A stretch of 64,000 nucleotides of DNA from Meconema thalassinum (GCA_946902985.2 OX336388.2:223408467-223472466); one strand, 5' to 3'; shown: positions 19,168 to 29,660, counted from the first letter of the stretch. The notes: generated from the sequence alone by a model not told the origin. Numbers and translations are program-made.

Positions 19168-19638
19168 ATGGAGAAAGGCAATGCTACGGACAAAGCCATC
19201 GGCAAGTTCTTTGTGTGCAAAAAGAAACTAGACAGTTTTACCAAAGAGGAACTCTTGGCGCTGCCCAAGTCGTTCATTTATTATGTGGCCGCCAACGCGG
19301 TCAAAGAAATCTGGCAACATGTTCCAAAATCATGGACTCAAGACCCTGTGTTGAGTGAATTGCAACCCTGTACGGATTACGATCACCATAAGCAAGTGGC
19401 CATGGCAAAAATACCGTCTATGCGTCAGTGTGCGACTTGCCAGCTAGTGAAACTGTATCACGGTCATAAAAGTCCGTGTAAAGACTTTGTTGAATCATTC
19501 CACGGGTGTCATGGCGAGAAAAAGCAACAACAACAACAACAAACACAAACATCGTCCACAGAGGAGGAGGAAGACCAAACCTTTCTACCATCAATGGAAA
19601 AGGATATGCCAGACCTGTACTGGCAATGGCGTCATTGA
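19168..19638 (+). CDS. Uncharacterised Polinton protein with Cys pairs and Gln-rich tail
   Basis: A 156-residue protein. Residues about 28-55 contain LPKSFIYYVAANAVKEIW, a block I recall next to the VDxQGF type of protein in other insects. A CATCQLVK motif with later His and Cys residues (about residues 90-115) could bind zinc. The C-terminal 40 residues are Gln-rich then Glu-rich and overlap the start of the phospholipase gene by 128 bases in another frame. It starts 21 bases after the previous stop, as expected for a pair. Function unknown. Confidence 0.55.
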   Translation: MEKGNATDKAIGKFFVCKKKLDSFTKEELLALPKSFIYYVAANAVKEIWQHVPKSWTQDPVLSELQPCTDYDHHKQVAMAKIPSMRQCATCQLVKLYHGHKSPCKDFVESFHGCHGEKKQQQQQQTQTSSTEEEEDQTFLPSMEKDMPDLYWQWRH

Positions 19639-19951
19639 CAAAGGGATTCAATACCTACCTTTCGAAATCCATCTTCCAGGTTATCGTTTTTGTGGCCCTG
19701 GAACTCGTCTCGAAAAACGTTTACAACGTGGTGATGTACCCATTAATCTTTTGGATCAAGCATGCAAGGAACATGACCTTTCTTATCGCCATAGTCATCC
19801 TGGTTTAAGACATGTGGCAGATGAATTGTTATTAAAGAAAGCTAAACAACGTTTCACATCCAGTGATGCCTCAGTAGGTGAAAGGATGGCAGCCCTAATT
19901 GTCATGAGTGCTATGAAAGGAAAGTTGATGATGCATGTACATAAACATTGA
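19511..19951 (+). CDS. PLA2: Phospholipase A2-like protein (parvovirus VP1-type PLA2)
   Basis: A 146-residue protein with a basic, Asn-rich N-terminus (about 30 residues) followed by a PLA2-like domain. The calcium-loop motif YRFCGPG is at residues 58-64 and the catalytic pair H88-D89 lies in ACKEHDLSY. Blocks PFEIHLPGY, LQRGDVPINLLD and SSDASVGERMAAL are typical of the version in Polintons and adintoviruses, related to the domain that parvoviruses use to breach the endosomal membrane during entry. A similar virion role is inferred. The start overlaps the 3' end of the previous gene; the frame extends a little further upstream without an ATG. AATAAA at 20015-20020 is a plausible polyadenylation signal for the rightward block. 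Confidence 0.88.
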   Translation: MARKSNNNNNKHKHRPQRRRKTKPFYHQWKRICQTCTGNGVIDKGIQYLPFEIHLPGYRFCGPGTRLEKRLQRGDVPINLLDQACKEHDLSYRHSHPGLRHVADELLLKKAKQRFTSSDASVGERMAALIVMSAMKGKLMMHVHKH

Positions 19952-20014
19952 GGAGTGAGGAATTGGGATTTGTTTGTATTCTATTTTTCTTTTGTCAATT
20001 CACTATGACTATGA

Positions 20015-20020
20015 AATAAA
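20015..20020 (+). terminator. AATAAA polyadenylation signal candidate
   Basis: AATAAA lies 64 bases after the phospholipase stop codon and is followed by an AT-rich gap, where the rightward transcripts would end. Confidence 0.5.
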
Positions 20021-21071
20021 AACAAAAGTTTTCCAGAGCACGATGTTTTGTTATTTTTAATTTTAAGAAATCGTGATGTTGATGGCTGATTTTTTCATTT
20101 TACACATTTCACACATGATAAATTCCACACACTGTCATTTATCATTTTGCAATTTACAGTTTTTGAAAACGTTCGTTTCAAGTTTAACGTTTTTGATGAT
20201 ATGGAGTTTTCCATTTTGCTGATGACACATTTTAAACAATGTCCGTTTGAAGTTTTTGAATTTTCAAATTTCACACATGGCCATTTCCAGTTTTTAAAAA
20301 TGTCCGTTTTAAGTTTTGCTATTTTGGTGATATGGAAACATGGAATTTCCATTTTGCTGTTTTCATATTTTTTCCATTTGGTGTACGTCGAAAGTTGAGA
20401 TTTGACAATGATGTTGATGCAAGTGCTTGACCTTGATAATACTGCAATGTGTTGATGTGTGTTTGGAGAAACGTCGAGGTCTACGACTACTGCAGGTAAG
20501 ACTGTTTTTACAAAAATAATGTCTTTTGACTGCCACATTTCAATGAAAAAACGAAACTATTGAAAACAAAATGAGTATATAAGTGACCATTTACCCCCTC
20601 CCCACCCACCCACCCTACCTCACCGTGTTTGCTATGGTCAACCATACACATCAGCTTTCTCTTTCCACTCATACATTCACACCTGTCTTTGGGAACAAAC
20701 ACAACCACTTTATTTATTCCCAAAAGCACATTCTCGACATGCACACTCATCCCAAAAGAACTTTTTTATTTGATCATTTACATTACGAAAAATAATTAAA
20801 TACTAGTTATTAAAGTTACTAAAAATCTTACTTATTTCATATTTACAAAAAAAAAACTTTGTACAGCGTTAAAAGAATCATACTATTTACCAATCAAAAA
20901 AATTTAAAAAAATAAGTTTGCATAGAACTTTTTTTTAAAGAGCAAAAGGTCCAAGTGGATTGCCACTATTTACAAAATCTACTATTTACAATGACAAAAA
21001 AACAATATTTACAAAATACTAAATCTACAAGTTACATAAAGCTATGTCCCATAAACGATTAAACAGTGAAA
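20021..21071. other. AT-rich gap between convergent Polinton blocks, with degenerate repeats
   Basis: The rightward virion block and leftward polymerase gene converge on about 1 kb of AT-rich DNA. At 20090-20385 a loose repeat with TCCGTTT..AAGTTTT and TTGATGATATGGA..TTTCCATTTTGCTG motifs occurs three to four times. The 147-codon minus frame here is Lys/Ser-rich translation of these repeats and I do not consider it a gene. The rest is A/T homopolymers. Confidence 0.5.
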
Positions 21072-21860
21072 TCACACCTCCTCCTCCTTGCGATCATAAC
21101 CCCAGGGCAGGCTGGTGAGCAGGTCATCAGCCCACACACGTTTGTTATCCATGGAGGCGAGGGTGCGTTTTCTCTGTTCCACAAGATACAAATGATGGTT
21201 GCTGGATTGTATCCTGCACTGTGTATGAGACATAGCTTTGCCAGTACGTAAAACCGCTAGATAGTCATCAACACGTAGCGATTTTACCACTGCCCTACCT
21301 ACACCTTTTGCTCTTTTGGCTTCCTTACAGTCGAGTGTGCGATAAGCATACATTTTCGAAGCCAAACCTACGAATTCCGTCATAATGGAATCACCGCATT
21401 CATCTTTTAAAACGCCCATTTTCTTCTTGTTTTTTATGGGCAGCTGAAACACGTTGTCAGCACTATAGCAAGAGGTGTCGAACCAGTCACTATGTTGCCT
21501 CATGACGTCATAGGGGTTGCAGTGGCGAATGTGGTAAATGAATGAGTCCGTGTCCATATACAAAAGAGAGACGTCCTCAAAATGGCGTTTGGCAAACTCA
21601 TAGTGGAATCGATACATGACCGATTTAGAAAAGTCTAAAATGACTTGACCCAAGTAAATGGGTTTATCCATGGTCACACTGGTCTTACTCATTTCAATAG
21701 TAGCCAAATCCTCATCGATAATATTGATCGATTTGAAATTTGGCTTGGCAATGTACCGCCGGGCACCCCACCGCCCCTCCCAGACATTGACCAATTTAAT
21801 GTCACGGTATTTGCGGACATTCTCCATGGACTTGCCATAGATGCAGTTGTTCATTAATTT

Positions 21861-21868
21861 AAAAAAAA
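21861..21868 (-). other. Frameshift site in polymerase (T8 on coding strand)
   Basis: At this homopolymer the upstream frame terminates immediately, while conserved polymerase sequence continues in the next frame. One extra base in the run explains it. Confidence 0.8.
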
Positions 21869-23211
21869 TTAATTTCAAACTGCTGTGTTGCCATTTGTCG
21901 GTGCTCTGTGTTGAGTCGCATGTATGGCTCAAGCCATGCTTTTTGAGCAAAAGAAATACCCCTGTGGATTTTCTTCAACACCAAGCCTTGGGCGAGGCAT
22001 TGCACCAACATTTGGATATGTACCACATACCGATTTTTGTTGTAAAGTGTGCCCATGAGTTTTTCAATTTTCACTTTACTGTCAGGGGGAACCATTTGCT
22101 CAAGGCAGAATGGGAAATCGGCATGTTCATCATACAAGGATGAGGGATATTCAATATCCACTTCTAGCACATATCCACGGCCTGTTTCTTGGCTAGCCAT
22201 GTTCACATCAAATTCTGACACTTGTTTGTCTGTCAGCCAAGCAAACTTCCCATAGGGCAAAGGCTGACTCATGGCGTAACCGTACAAATTATTCACGTCA
22301 TAGTACATTAAGTACGATTCTGGTTTGTCCGGTGAATAATCAGGCATGTAGACATTGTTCGCTTCAGCATGGCGTTGGTTAAGCGACACAAAGCCGCCAC
22401 GAATGCCCTTTTCAAAAAATAGAACCATGTCTACGTCAGTGAGTAAATCCAATTCCACTTGAGTGTATTTCAAAGCGGCATCAAACGAGAGTCCAGGACT
22501 TGTGTAATAGTGAGCCGGGTCAAGACCGTAAATGTGTTGACACAAGTTACGGAATTTTTCAAACACATCAGTGAGCAGCAATACATCCAGTTTTAGGTAA
22601 TGCAATGCATATTCACTTAGCGTGTTCATGCCAAACACTCGCCAAACTTGACATGCATGTGCATAGTCTTCATCGGAAACGGTACTGCGTGTTAGTTTGG
22701 AGTAAAATTTCTCTTGTGGTGGGAGTTTTCTTTGCTTTAACACGTCCCAGCTGTTGCAGAAATCATACGGGAATATACCTTTCCGAATGCACAACTGAAA
22801 TTGCTCAGGATCATTAAAATGCATTCTAGTATTTTTTAATTCCTCCTCATTCAAGCCATTCACAAGGCTGTCTAGCGAGGATGCCATAAACTTAAAGGAA
22901 TCCAAAAATCGAATGCTAAAGTCGCCCAACCACCATGTCAGGGCCGTAAAACGCTCATGGTTTTGGGGAATAATGGTAAACGAGCCCTTGTTGACATGGC
23001 CCAATTCACGAATCAAAAACTGAATGTCATAATTCGCCAGATTGTGGAAAAAGACACTAATGAAACGAGGAGCTGGAAAGTTCAAGTTGCATTTACTATG
23101 CGCAGCTCCACGAAACTCCCCTGTAAAATGCGAGTGGTCTCTGACTTTTTCCTCTCCACTTAAAATAAGCTTTTCGCAAATATGGCATGTCGTGGCATGC
23201 TCATACTGCTG

Positions 23212-23214
23212 CTA
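23212..23214 (-). other. In-frame TAG in polymerase
   Basis: The stop lies in a CAG-rich stretch (CAG TAG CAG CAG), and the same frame stays open and conserved on both sides, which suggests a CAG to TAG change. It is the only disabling lesion in the element that is not a homopolymer indel. Confidence 0.8.
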
Positions 23215-24522
23215 CTGTTCTGGAGATAGGCTCATGGGTATTGGGTGGTCCAGTAATTCCTGTACATCATGAGCCAACTTGACAAGTTCATCCAAAAACC
23301 ATTTGGCACAATCTGGCCCCTCACGGTATTTGTAAATGGATTGCGTGGGGTCATAGGCACACACCACATTAAATCCTATGGCAAAGGGTTCATGTTTTTG
23401 AATGGGTGTGGTTGAGCTCATGGAGGGATCTGGTTCACATCCCGCCATGGGTGTAGTGAGAGCTTCAAAATCTGCGTATACCACATAGGGGACAGTGTCA
23501 TGCTTGTGAATGTCCTTAAACTTAAACACAGCCTTGTCCCCTTGTGGCAATATCAATCTCACCGCTTCCTGAGTAACACAATCTACCCTATGACGTTCTA
23601 AGAGCGTAGGGGTTGTAAAATATTGCAAGCAACGATCACAAATATGTTTTACACCAGTGTGCTTAGACACTTGTCTGCTTAGCAATCTACTCAGGCTTTT
23701 AATTAGGCAATAGTGATTCACCTCTCCTGCAGATAAATATAAAAGATGAATGTGGTGTCGTTTCGGTTCTTTTGTGGCATAAAGAGGACCCACAATCTCA
23801 TCACCATTAAGGCCATACACCATGAACGAAAAGTCCTGGTTATCTTGTTCAAACCTATGGATCTCGGTTAAGTCCATAGGGAACGACACTCGAGTTAAAT
23901 TTAAAGTTTGTTTCAATTCATCAAACTTGGCCTTGTACTTTCCCGGCCAACAACCATTACGGTCTTGTGCTGGCTGCAAATACGCAGCCACAGACCACAG
24001 AAAGCAATCATTGTCACGATTCTTTATATTGACCACAGCCTTTTTCGAAGCTATTGCTGGTGGTGTTTTAATATAGCTAGACCCAGCATTCAACGGGTTG
24101 AATTGACAAATGTTGATTTGCAAATGATGAATTTTGTCTAAGGCTAGACCACTCGGTCCTTGTTGCAGTTTATCAAATTTTGATAGCAAGGCATTCACCA
24201 CGTGGGTTTCATACCACTGTTCCAAATTATGGGCTATGAATAGCTCTTGCATTTTACTGCAAATATAAAATGTATCTTTATGCTCTACGTCCTTCTTTTT
24301 ATATACGAAATCGCACACCAGTTCTGTATTCACCTTTAAAGCCGTATGCAACCTTTGTGCTGTACAAATTTCAATTTTAAAAATTTCAAAACAAGATTGT
24401 AAAAATTCTTTGGGAATCAAACTTTTTCTAACATTGACCACGCGGCCAGAGCACACACGCGATTTAAAACAACTATTTAGGGGTTCCCAAGTTAGGCTAT
24501 CGGTAGCAGTGGCAAAAGACAT

Positions 24523-25171
24523 TATTTTAGAAAGAACACTCTCACCTGAGTTTTCAGCTGTAGACTGCTTGACAATGGTTCCACTCTAAAGCCACTTGGT
24601 TTTCAACTGTATTTGCTATAGCAGTGAACCCTTTTTTTTCTTCCAAATATCTAAAAAGAAATAAAATAAACCACCATAAGTATATCCATTCGGGCAAAAT
24701 CAAACAGGTTATATTATATAATAAAACAAATCTCACCTTAACGTGTAATGCTTTGCTATATTCCCGTCTCGTGGGCTAGTGTGGAAATGGTTTCCTTTTC
24801 TAGCTGTCTGTCTTTCTCCCTTTCTTTAATATCGTTCTCACACACACTCACACAACAGGCAGGCTATACCGGTTATCTGCAAACAAATAAATAAACATTT
24901 ATTTATAACTTTAACAATCAATAAATAATTGCATGTAAATAAATATATATAAATCAATAAATATATAAATGAATGAATAAACACCTACCTCACAACAAGG
25001 TTAAGTATTTTCCACCAACACCAAAACTGTTAAACAAGACCAGGGGTTTCATGCAACGCAGTGTGTTCAAAGGTAGTCACCTAAGTGAGAGTGGAAATGA
25101 TAACGACATGTCTTTATATATGTTACCTTGCATGTATAATCTTTTTTTCCCCCCACGCTTTGACCATTCTC
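24523..25171. other. Spacer between polymerase start and right TIR
   Basis: About 650 bases, AT-rich, with TTTA/AATA-rich runs at 24885-24985. It presumably contains the polymerase promoter, but I see no clear TATA box at the usual distance. The 73-codon plus frame at 24973-25194 runs into the TIR and is not supported. Confidence 0.4.
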
Positions 25172-27022
25172 TTATCAGGCACGTGGACAGCTAACACCCA
25201 AGGTGAACACCTGCGGTAGATCAAATTTCACGTCAACTTGCATTTTGTCACGTACGAAGCAAAACAGGATGTAACTTGTTAACAGTTATCGCGCACGTGG
25301 ACAGCTAACGTCCAAGGTGAACACCTGCGGTAGATCAAATTTCACGTCAACTTGCATTTTGTCACGTACGAAGCAAAACAGGATGTCACTGGTTTAGCAT
25401 ACATGTGGTTTCACAAATGTGTGTGCATGCCTTTCACACTCCCCTGCCACCACGATGGTCAGATTATTTCACCTTCAAGCGTCACCTGTTGTCAAGTCAG
25501 ATCAATGCCTTCCCATAAGCTCAATTGACATTCACCTCCTGCTCCTCGGCAAGTTTGTTTTCTGTACTCGCTTCGACCAACATAGAATCAAGTTCTCATC
25601 ACCGTTTACACGTCAAAGGTAAAATATCAGAAAAACGCACCCTCGCTCTGTCATAAACCGACCCGTCGAAATAGCGATTAATCTATTGAACACACCCACC
25701 ATGGTCAGCGACAGGTTCGTTGAAACACACACACACCCAGCCGTATCGTCTCTCTCAACCGCCACGCTTCATGGACATTATAAACAGGCAAAGAAAAAGA
25801 AAACGTTATTTCAACATGTATGGCGTTAGGCCCTTTGTGAATTATCTTTTTGGAAAAAATATCTACCACATTTGAAAGGGGGCGTTAGCCCGAGTCCTAG
25901 GACACCTCGTACACGTCTCTAGCGTTATTGGTTCGTGAGATATCGGCAAAAATCACAAAAAACACGTGTTTACCCCAAAATCGAGTTTCCCAAATTTTTT
26001 AAAATTACAATGAGTGGTCCATAGCAAAGAGGACATCACCCCGAGTACTTGGACCTGTCGAACACACCTCTAGCATGATTGGTTCGCGAGATATAGCAAA
26101 AAGTTCAAAATCATGGTTTTCCCCCCAAAAAACCGTGTTTCCAGCATTTCACCTTTTCAACGTCTACATTCCCGTAAAGAGCACGACGAAACGAAATAAA
26201 CGAATCCAAGCACGCCCTCCTAGCATGGCCCGTTTTCCAAAAATCGGCAAAAATGTGAAAAACGTATTTTTTGACCCAAAACCCTAACTTCACCTTTTCG
26301 ACACCGACATTCCCGTAAAGAGCACAAGGAGACGAAAAAAACGAATCCAAGCACGCCCTCCTAGCATGGTCCGTTTTCCGAAAATCGGCAAAAATGTGAA
26401 AAACGCATTTTTTGACCTAAAACCCTAAGTTCACCTTTTCGACACCTACATTCCCGTAAAGAGCACAATGAGACGAAAAAAAAAACGAATCCAAGCACGC
26501 CCTCCTAGCATGACTCCTTCCATTCCAAGGTCGCAGGGGCTCACCACTTGCTAAGTGGAGCAGCTCTATCCCCATCCCACTACTACAAAACACAAATATT
26601 TGCTCTAGAGACTTGAAATTTATTTTGGGGCTAGAGGGCATAGGGACATTTCATTTATGTCAAACAAACTGTTTTGTAAACTTCCTAGTTTCCAAAATAT
26701 AGGATTTTCAAAATTCAAGTGTTTTCAAAAAAACATTAAAAATAAAAAAGTTTTATTACAAAAAATAAAGGTCATAAAGACCATTCGTTTGAGCCATGCA
26801 CAACGTTCTACCATGTTTGGTTTTCAAACTATCGCTTATTTTCGAAAACAAAAAAAATCAAAAAAATTTCAAAAATATAAAGAGTGGTCCATAGCAAAAA
26901 AGACGTCAGCCCGAGTCCTATGACACATCATTCGTGAAACTCCGACCATGGGTTTTGGAGATATCGGCTTGGACTCACGCGGCGGCCATGACACTAAGCA
27001 GAAGCGCCACTACTCCACTACT
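25172..27022 (-). repeat. Polinton right terminal inverted repeat
   Basis: Reverse-complement match to 9575-11142, ending CCACTCCACTACT-like at 27022. It is 1851 bases long. The extra 283 bases equal two additional copies of a 141-bp unit at about 26148-26430, each containing CATTCCCGTAAAGAGCAC and CACGCCCTCCTAGCATG. The inner edge also carries a tandem pair of about 114 bp (25185-25384). Confidence 0.95.
26148..26520. repeat. 141-bp tandem repeat inside right TIR
   Basis: Two and two-thirds units, each starting TTCACCTTTTC and containing GTAAAGAGCAC and GCACGCCCTCCTAGCATG. The left arm has just one unit, so the array expanded or contracted after the arms last became identical. Confidence 0.9.
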
Positions 27023-27028
27023 AACTGC
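27023..27028. repeat. Polinton target-site duplication, right copy (AACTGC)
   Basis: Identical to 9569-9574; LINE sequence resumes immediately after. Confidence 0.95.
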
Positions 27029-27553
27029 AATAGGTTATAGATCACCACCCCTAAACCACGCAAAAAAGTACTATTATAACAGAGCATTATACTAATATAT
27101 GTAACTCCATATATACCAATTCAGAAGACTCCTTACATACAAAATTATTCCTTCCTAATATACCACATAGACTTTCCTCATCTCTCTGGCCCAACTTCAT
27201 AATCACCCAGTTTATCACAAATCATGGTCGCTTCAAATCCTATCTTCATAAAATGAACATTATTGATTCACAAATTTGCAGCTGCCAGGAAAAATCTCAA
27301 CAGACGGTTCGTCACCTGTTGACTGAATGCACCACGTACTCGGGAGAACGACCAACTGTACTACGATCGTTACCACTGCATACCATTATGAAACACCACT
27401 GGAATACTGTCGAAATAACAGAATTTATAAAAGAATCTTCCACTCACTTCAATAATATTATTCATGTTAATTTTGCATTTAAAACCGTAAATATCCCGTG
27501 ATATACCTGTAGGTGAAACACGGGTTGTAACTATATTAAATAAATTTAAAAAA
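27029..27553 (+). pseudogene. LINE 3' portion, right of the Polinton
   Basis: Continuation of the LINE at 8281-9574. The frame at 27253-27501 has a C-x-C...H-x4-C zinc-knuckle-like motif (CSCQEKSQQTVRHLLTEC), usual near the C-terminus of I/R1/Jockey-type ORF2 proteins. It ends with a short A-rich tail at about 27536-27554, after which the interrupted family-A repeat resumes. Confidence 0.75.
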
Positions 27554-27619
27554 AACGGTCATGTAGCCCCGTGTACTTTGGGTGTGAGTTATGTACTATT
27601 ACATGAATATTATTGTGTA

Positions 27620-28949
27620 GGGAGAGTGATAAAACAGGGTAGTCTGATGAAACGGGGTACCATAGTTTTCTCGTCTGGTATGTGGTGACATCTTCCGGTG
27701 AGCATACTAACCTCTTTCTCATTTGGTGACCTTCATTCTTAGAGTAGTTGCAATCTGTAGGGTGCAAGCGTGCGTTCTCACGGGGGGGGGGGGGGGGGGG
27801 GGGTAAAATCTATGTTTACAGTGTTGTGTTATAATATCCGCTTGTAAATTGTGTGCTTATTTATCCGAGACCCAATTCTGAAGACTGGAAGGTAAGGATG
27901 ATTTAAATTAAAAATTGTTTGCACTACATAATTGTAGGTGTTTCAAGACGAATGACCAGTTTAAGTGCTGTAGAATTCCACTTGCCCCAAACATGGTGTT
28001 GTTGGATAAAACAGGGTACCACTAAGTTGGATAGAACAGGGTAGTACCCCGTTTTATCAGACCCACCATTGGAGAAAGGTGATATCCTGTCTTCGGGATC
28101 TCTGTCTGAGCCATCAAACGGAAAATCATCTGCTCTAACCACATCACGGTCTTACCAGTCAGATAGACCTGTTCCATCCACATCAGGGTCTTCTCAGTCA
28201 GTTAGGCCTAAGACTTGGTTGGACTGTAGCTTTCCAAGTCTCTCGGAAATACATTAAGGCAGTGCTGAGAGAAAGGAAGCAATAACCGATAGACGAAGAG
28301 GAAAGGCAGCTATTCTGACAAGTTCTCCATACAAGGAAGAATTAACTTCATCTATGAAAACGGAGAAGACCCCCAAAAGGAAACTTCAAATGGTGTCACA
28401 ATATCCCAGATTTAGATCTTCTGACGTCACAAATGTCGTAAAGCAGAAATCGAGGAAAGTTAGAAAAGCGCAGGAGTATAACACCTCGTCAGAGGAGGAA
28501 TGAGAAAATAATAACGCAGCTTGCATTTATTGTAATGAACTATTCACTAATTCGAAGTCTGGAGAAGGCTGGGTCAAGTGTTATAAGTGTGGTGAATGGG
28601 CTCATGAACAGTGTGCCGGCATTGATGATGAAGATGATGATTCGTATAAATGTGATTTTAGAACATGAAGTGAATTTCAATGTTTGTAAAATGTATTTCT
28701 ATTTTACAATGTTCAGTTTAAATCCAGTACCCTGTTTTATCCAACTCGTCCGATAAAACGGGGTACTGGACAAACATTTATATAAATAAACAATTTACGG
28801 TTAGGCATTTTTTTAAATTATTTTCTTCATTACCATTTGTAAGTAGATATATTATGCAACTAGTCCTTAAAATTTTAACACATTAGTACAACAAGTTCAC
28901 AAGATATGCCACTTTGTTTATTAAGTACTCTGTTTTGACCGACTCTCCC
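27620..28949 (+). mobile_element. Pogo-like DNA transposon remnant with C-terminal zinc-finger coding piece
   Basis: Termini GGGAGAGTG and CGACTCTCCC are inverted, and TA (27618-27619) versus CA (28950-28951) is the expected TA target duplication with one substitution. The surrounding host repeat (family 1: ATTATTGTG before, CGTGTAG after) rejoins exactly. Subterminal ATAAAACAGGGTA motifs occur several times near both ends in both orientations. At about 28500-28665 a frame encodes CIYCNELFTNS, GWVKCYKCGEWAHEQC and a final C..D, the PHD-like finger often found at the C-terminus of pogo/DDE_1 transposases. The catalytic domain is missing, so this is non-autonomous. Confidence 0.7.
27782..27802. 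repeat. Poly-G run
   Basis: About 21 consecutive G inside the pogo-like element. Confidence 0.9.
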
Positions 28950-28959
28950 CACGTGTAGT

Positions 28960-29385
28960 ATTCATCCCAATCTATATAGACCTATCTAGAATAATGACGA
29001 GATCAAGTTGGTAATACTAACATTTCTATGTACTGCAGTTAGAAATACCCCTGAATTAGCATAGCCTAATACAGTAACCTACTACAGTTGGCAACCCTTT
29101 TGACTCTGAATATATTCTCAGTTCCATAACTTAAGATATAGAATGCACATACAAAATTTGGTTCAAGTCTAATGGATAGTATGGACGTTACATGCTGTTT
29201 GATAATGGATTTATCAGTGCGCGTAAAATCATGTTGGGAATAATGTCATGTATGTGATGCTCAGAATAAATCTGAAATATTACGATCTATTATATTGACA
29301 ATTTCGGATAAAATCCATTTGTTAGTATAGAAGTTACATGTAAATAAAAATTGAAACTATCAGAAAGCTTGGAATCATGTGGGCA
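28960..29385. repeat. Family-2 interspersed repeat fragment
   Basis: Matches the opening part of the full copy at 42734-44186 (CTATCTAGAATAATGACGA, GTTGGCAACCC, TGGACGTTACATG). Both ends are missing. Confidence 0.7.
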
Positions 29386-29660
29386 GCACTGAGGTCGACG
29401 ACAACTACGTGTGAACTTGGTTATTAGATGCCACCGCAGACGGCTCCTGGTGACGAACGTTGGAACCTAAGATCGTTAGTCAAATCTAACCTATCATTTA
29501 GCTTCACACAAGTGTAATTAGTGGAAGGTTCTTTAACATGCCATAAATCTATGACATGGGACCGCAGGCTTTACTTCCCCTCTGAAGGAAGGCATACTGA
29601 AGGATTTTAACGCTCTTAAAGAAATCAGACGATTTCAGCCGTTATGAACCCGCGATGGTT
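29385..29660 (-). repeat. SINE-like dispersed repeat (family A), copy 4
   Basis: Shares the CATAAATCTATGACATGGGA and GAAGGAAGGCATACTGAAGG blocks with copies 1-3. Confidence 0.6.

Larger units (their letters stand above)
21072..24522 (-). pseudogene. POLB: Protein-primed family B DNA polymerase, one nonsense codon and one frameshift
   Basis: Replicative polymerase of the Polinton, about 1150 codons, the usual size. The N-terminal third has the family's NRDNDCFLWSV block and a C-x2-C...H-x4-C finger (HICDRCLQYF). Exo I is YADFEAL at about residues 349-355. After the in-frame TAG at 23212-23214 come a CHIC...VRDHSH..RGAAH..CN zinc motif, FHNLANYDIQF (Exo II region) and YLKLDVLLLTD (Exo III region). 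Polymerase motif A is YYDVNNLYGYAM, motif B NNCIYGKSMENV, and motif C YMDTDSF with both catalytic Asp. The reading frame changes at the eight-base A run (plus strand) at 21861-21868, between motif A and B. Both breaks lie inside otherwise conserved sequence, so decay is recent, or partly an assembly artefact. Confidence 0.93.
9575..27022. mobile_element. Complete Maverick/Polinton element
   Basis: A 17.4-kb element bounded by inverted repeats starting AGTAGTGG and ending CCACTACT, with a perfect 6-bp target-site duplication. Its gene content is diagnostic: protein-primed DNA polymerase B, retroviral-type integrase, packaging ATPase, adenovirus-type protease, and minor and major capsid proteins. 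It also has a BIR-domain gene, a phospholipase A2 gene, a fibre-like gene and two genes of unknown function. Integrase, DUF8207-like and ATPase genes read left from about 14.1 kb, the virion and accessory genes read right from 14.2 to 19.95 kb, and polymerase reads left from 24.5 kb. The inverted repeats are almost identical over the first 230 bases (about three substitutions and one indel), so insertion is geologically recent. Several frames are broken, mostly in homopolymers. Confidence 0.97.

Noticed and set aside
20095..20538. 147-codon minus frame between PLA2 and polymerase
   Set aside because: Its Lys/Ser/Asn-rich repeats follow directly from the degenerate AT-rich DNA repeats; I found no family resemblance.
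21850..21875. Programmed frameshifting in the polymerase
   Set aside because: Polintons normally encode the polymerase in a single frame, and one extra base in a T8 run is a simpler explanation.
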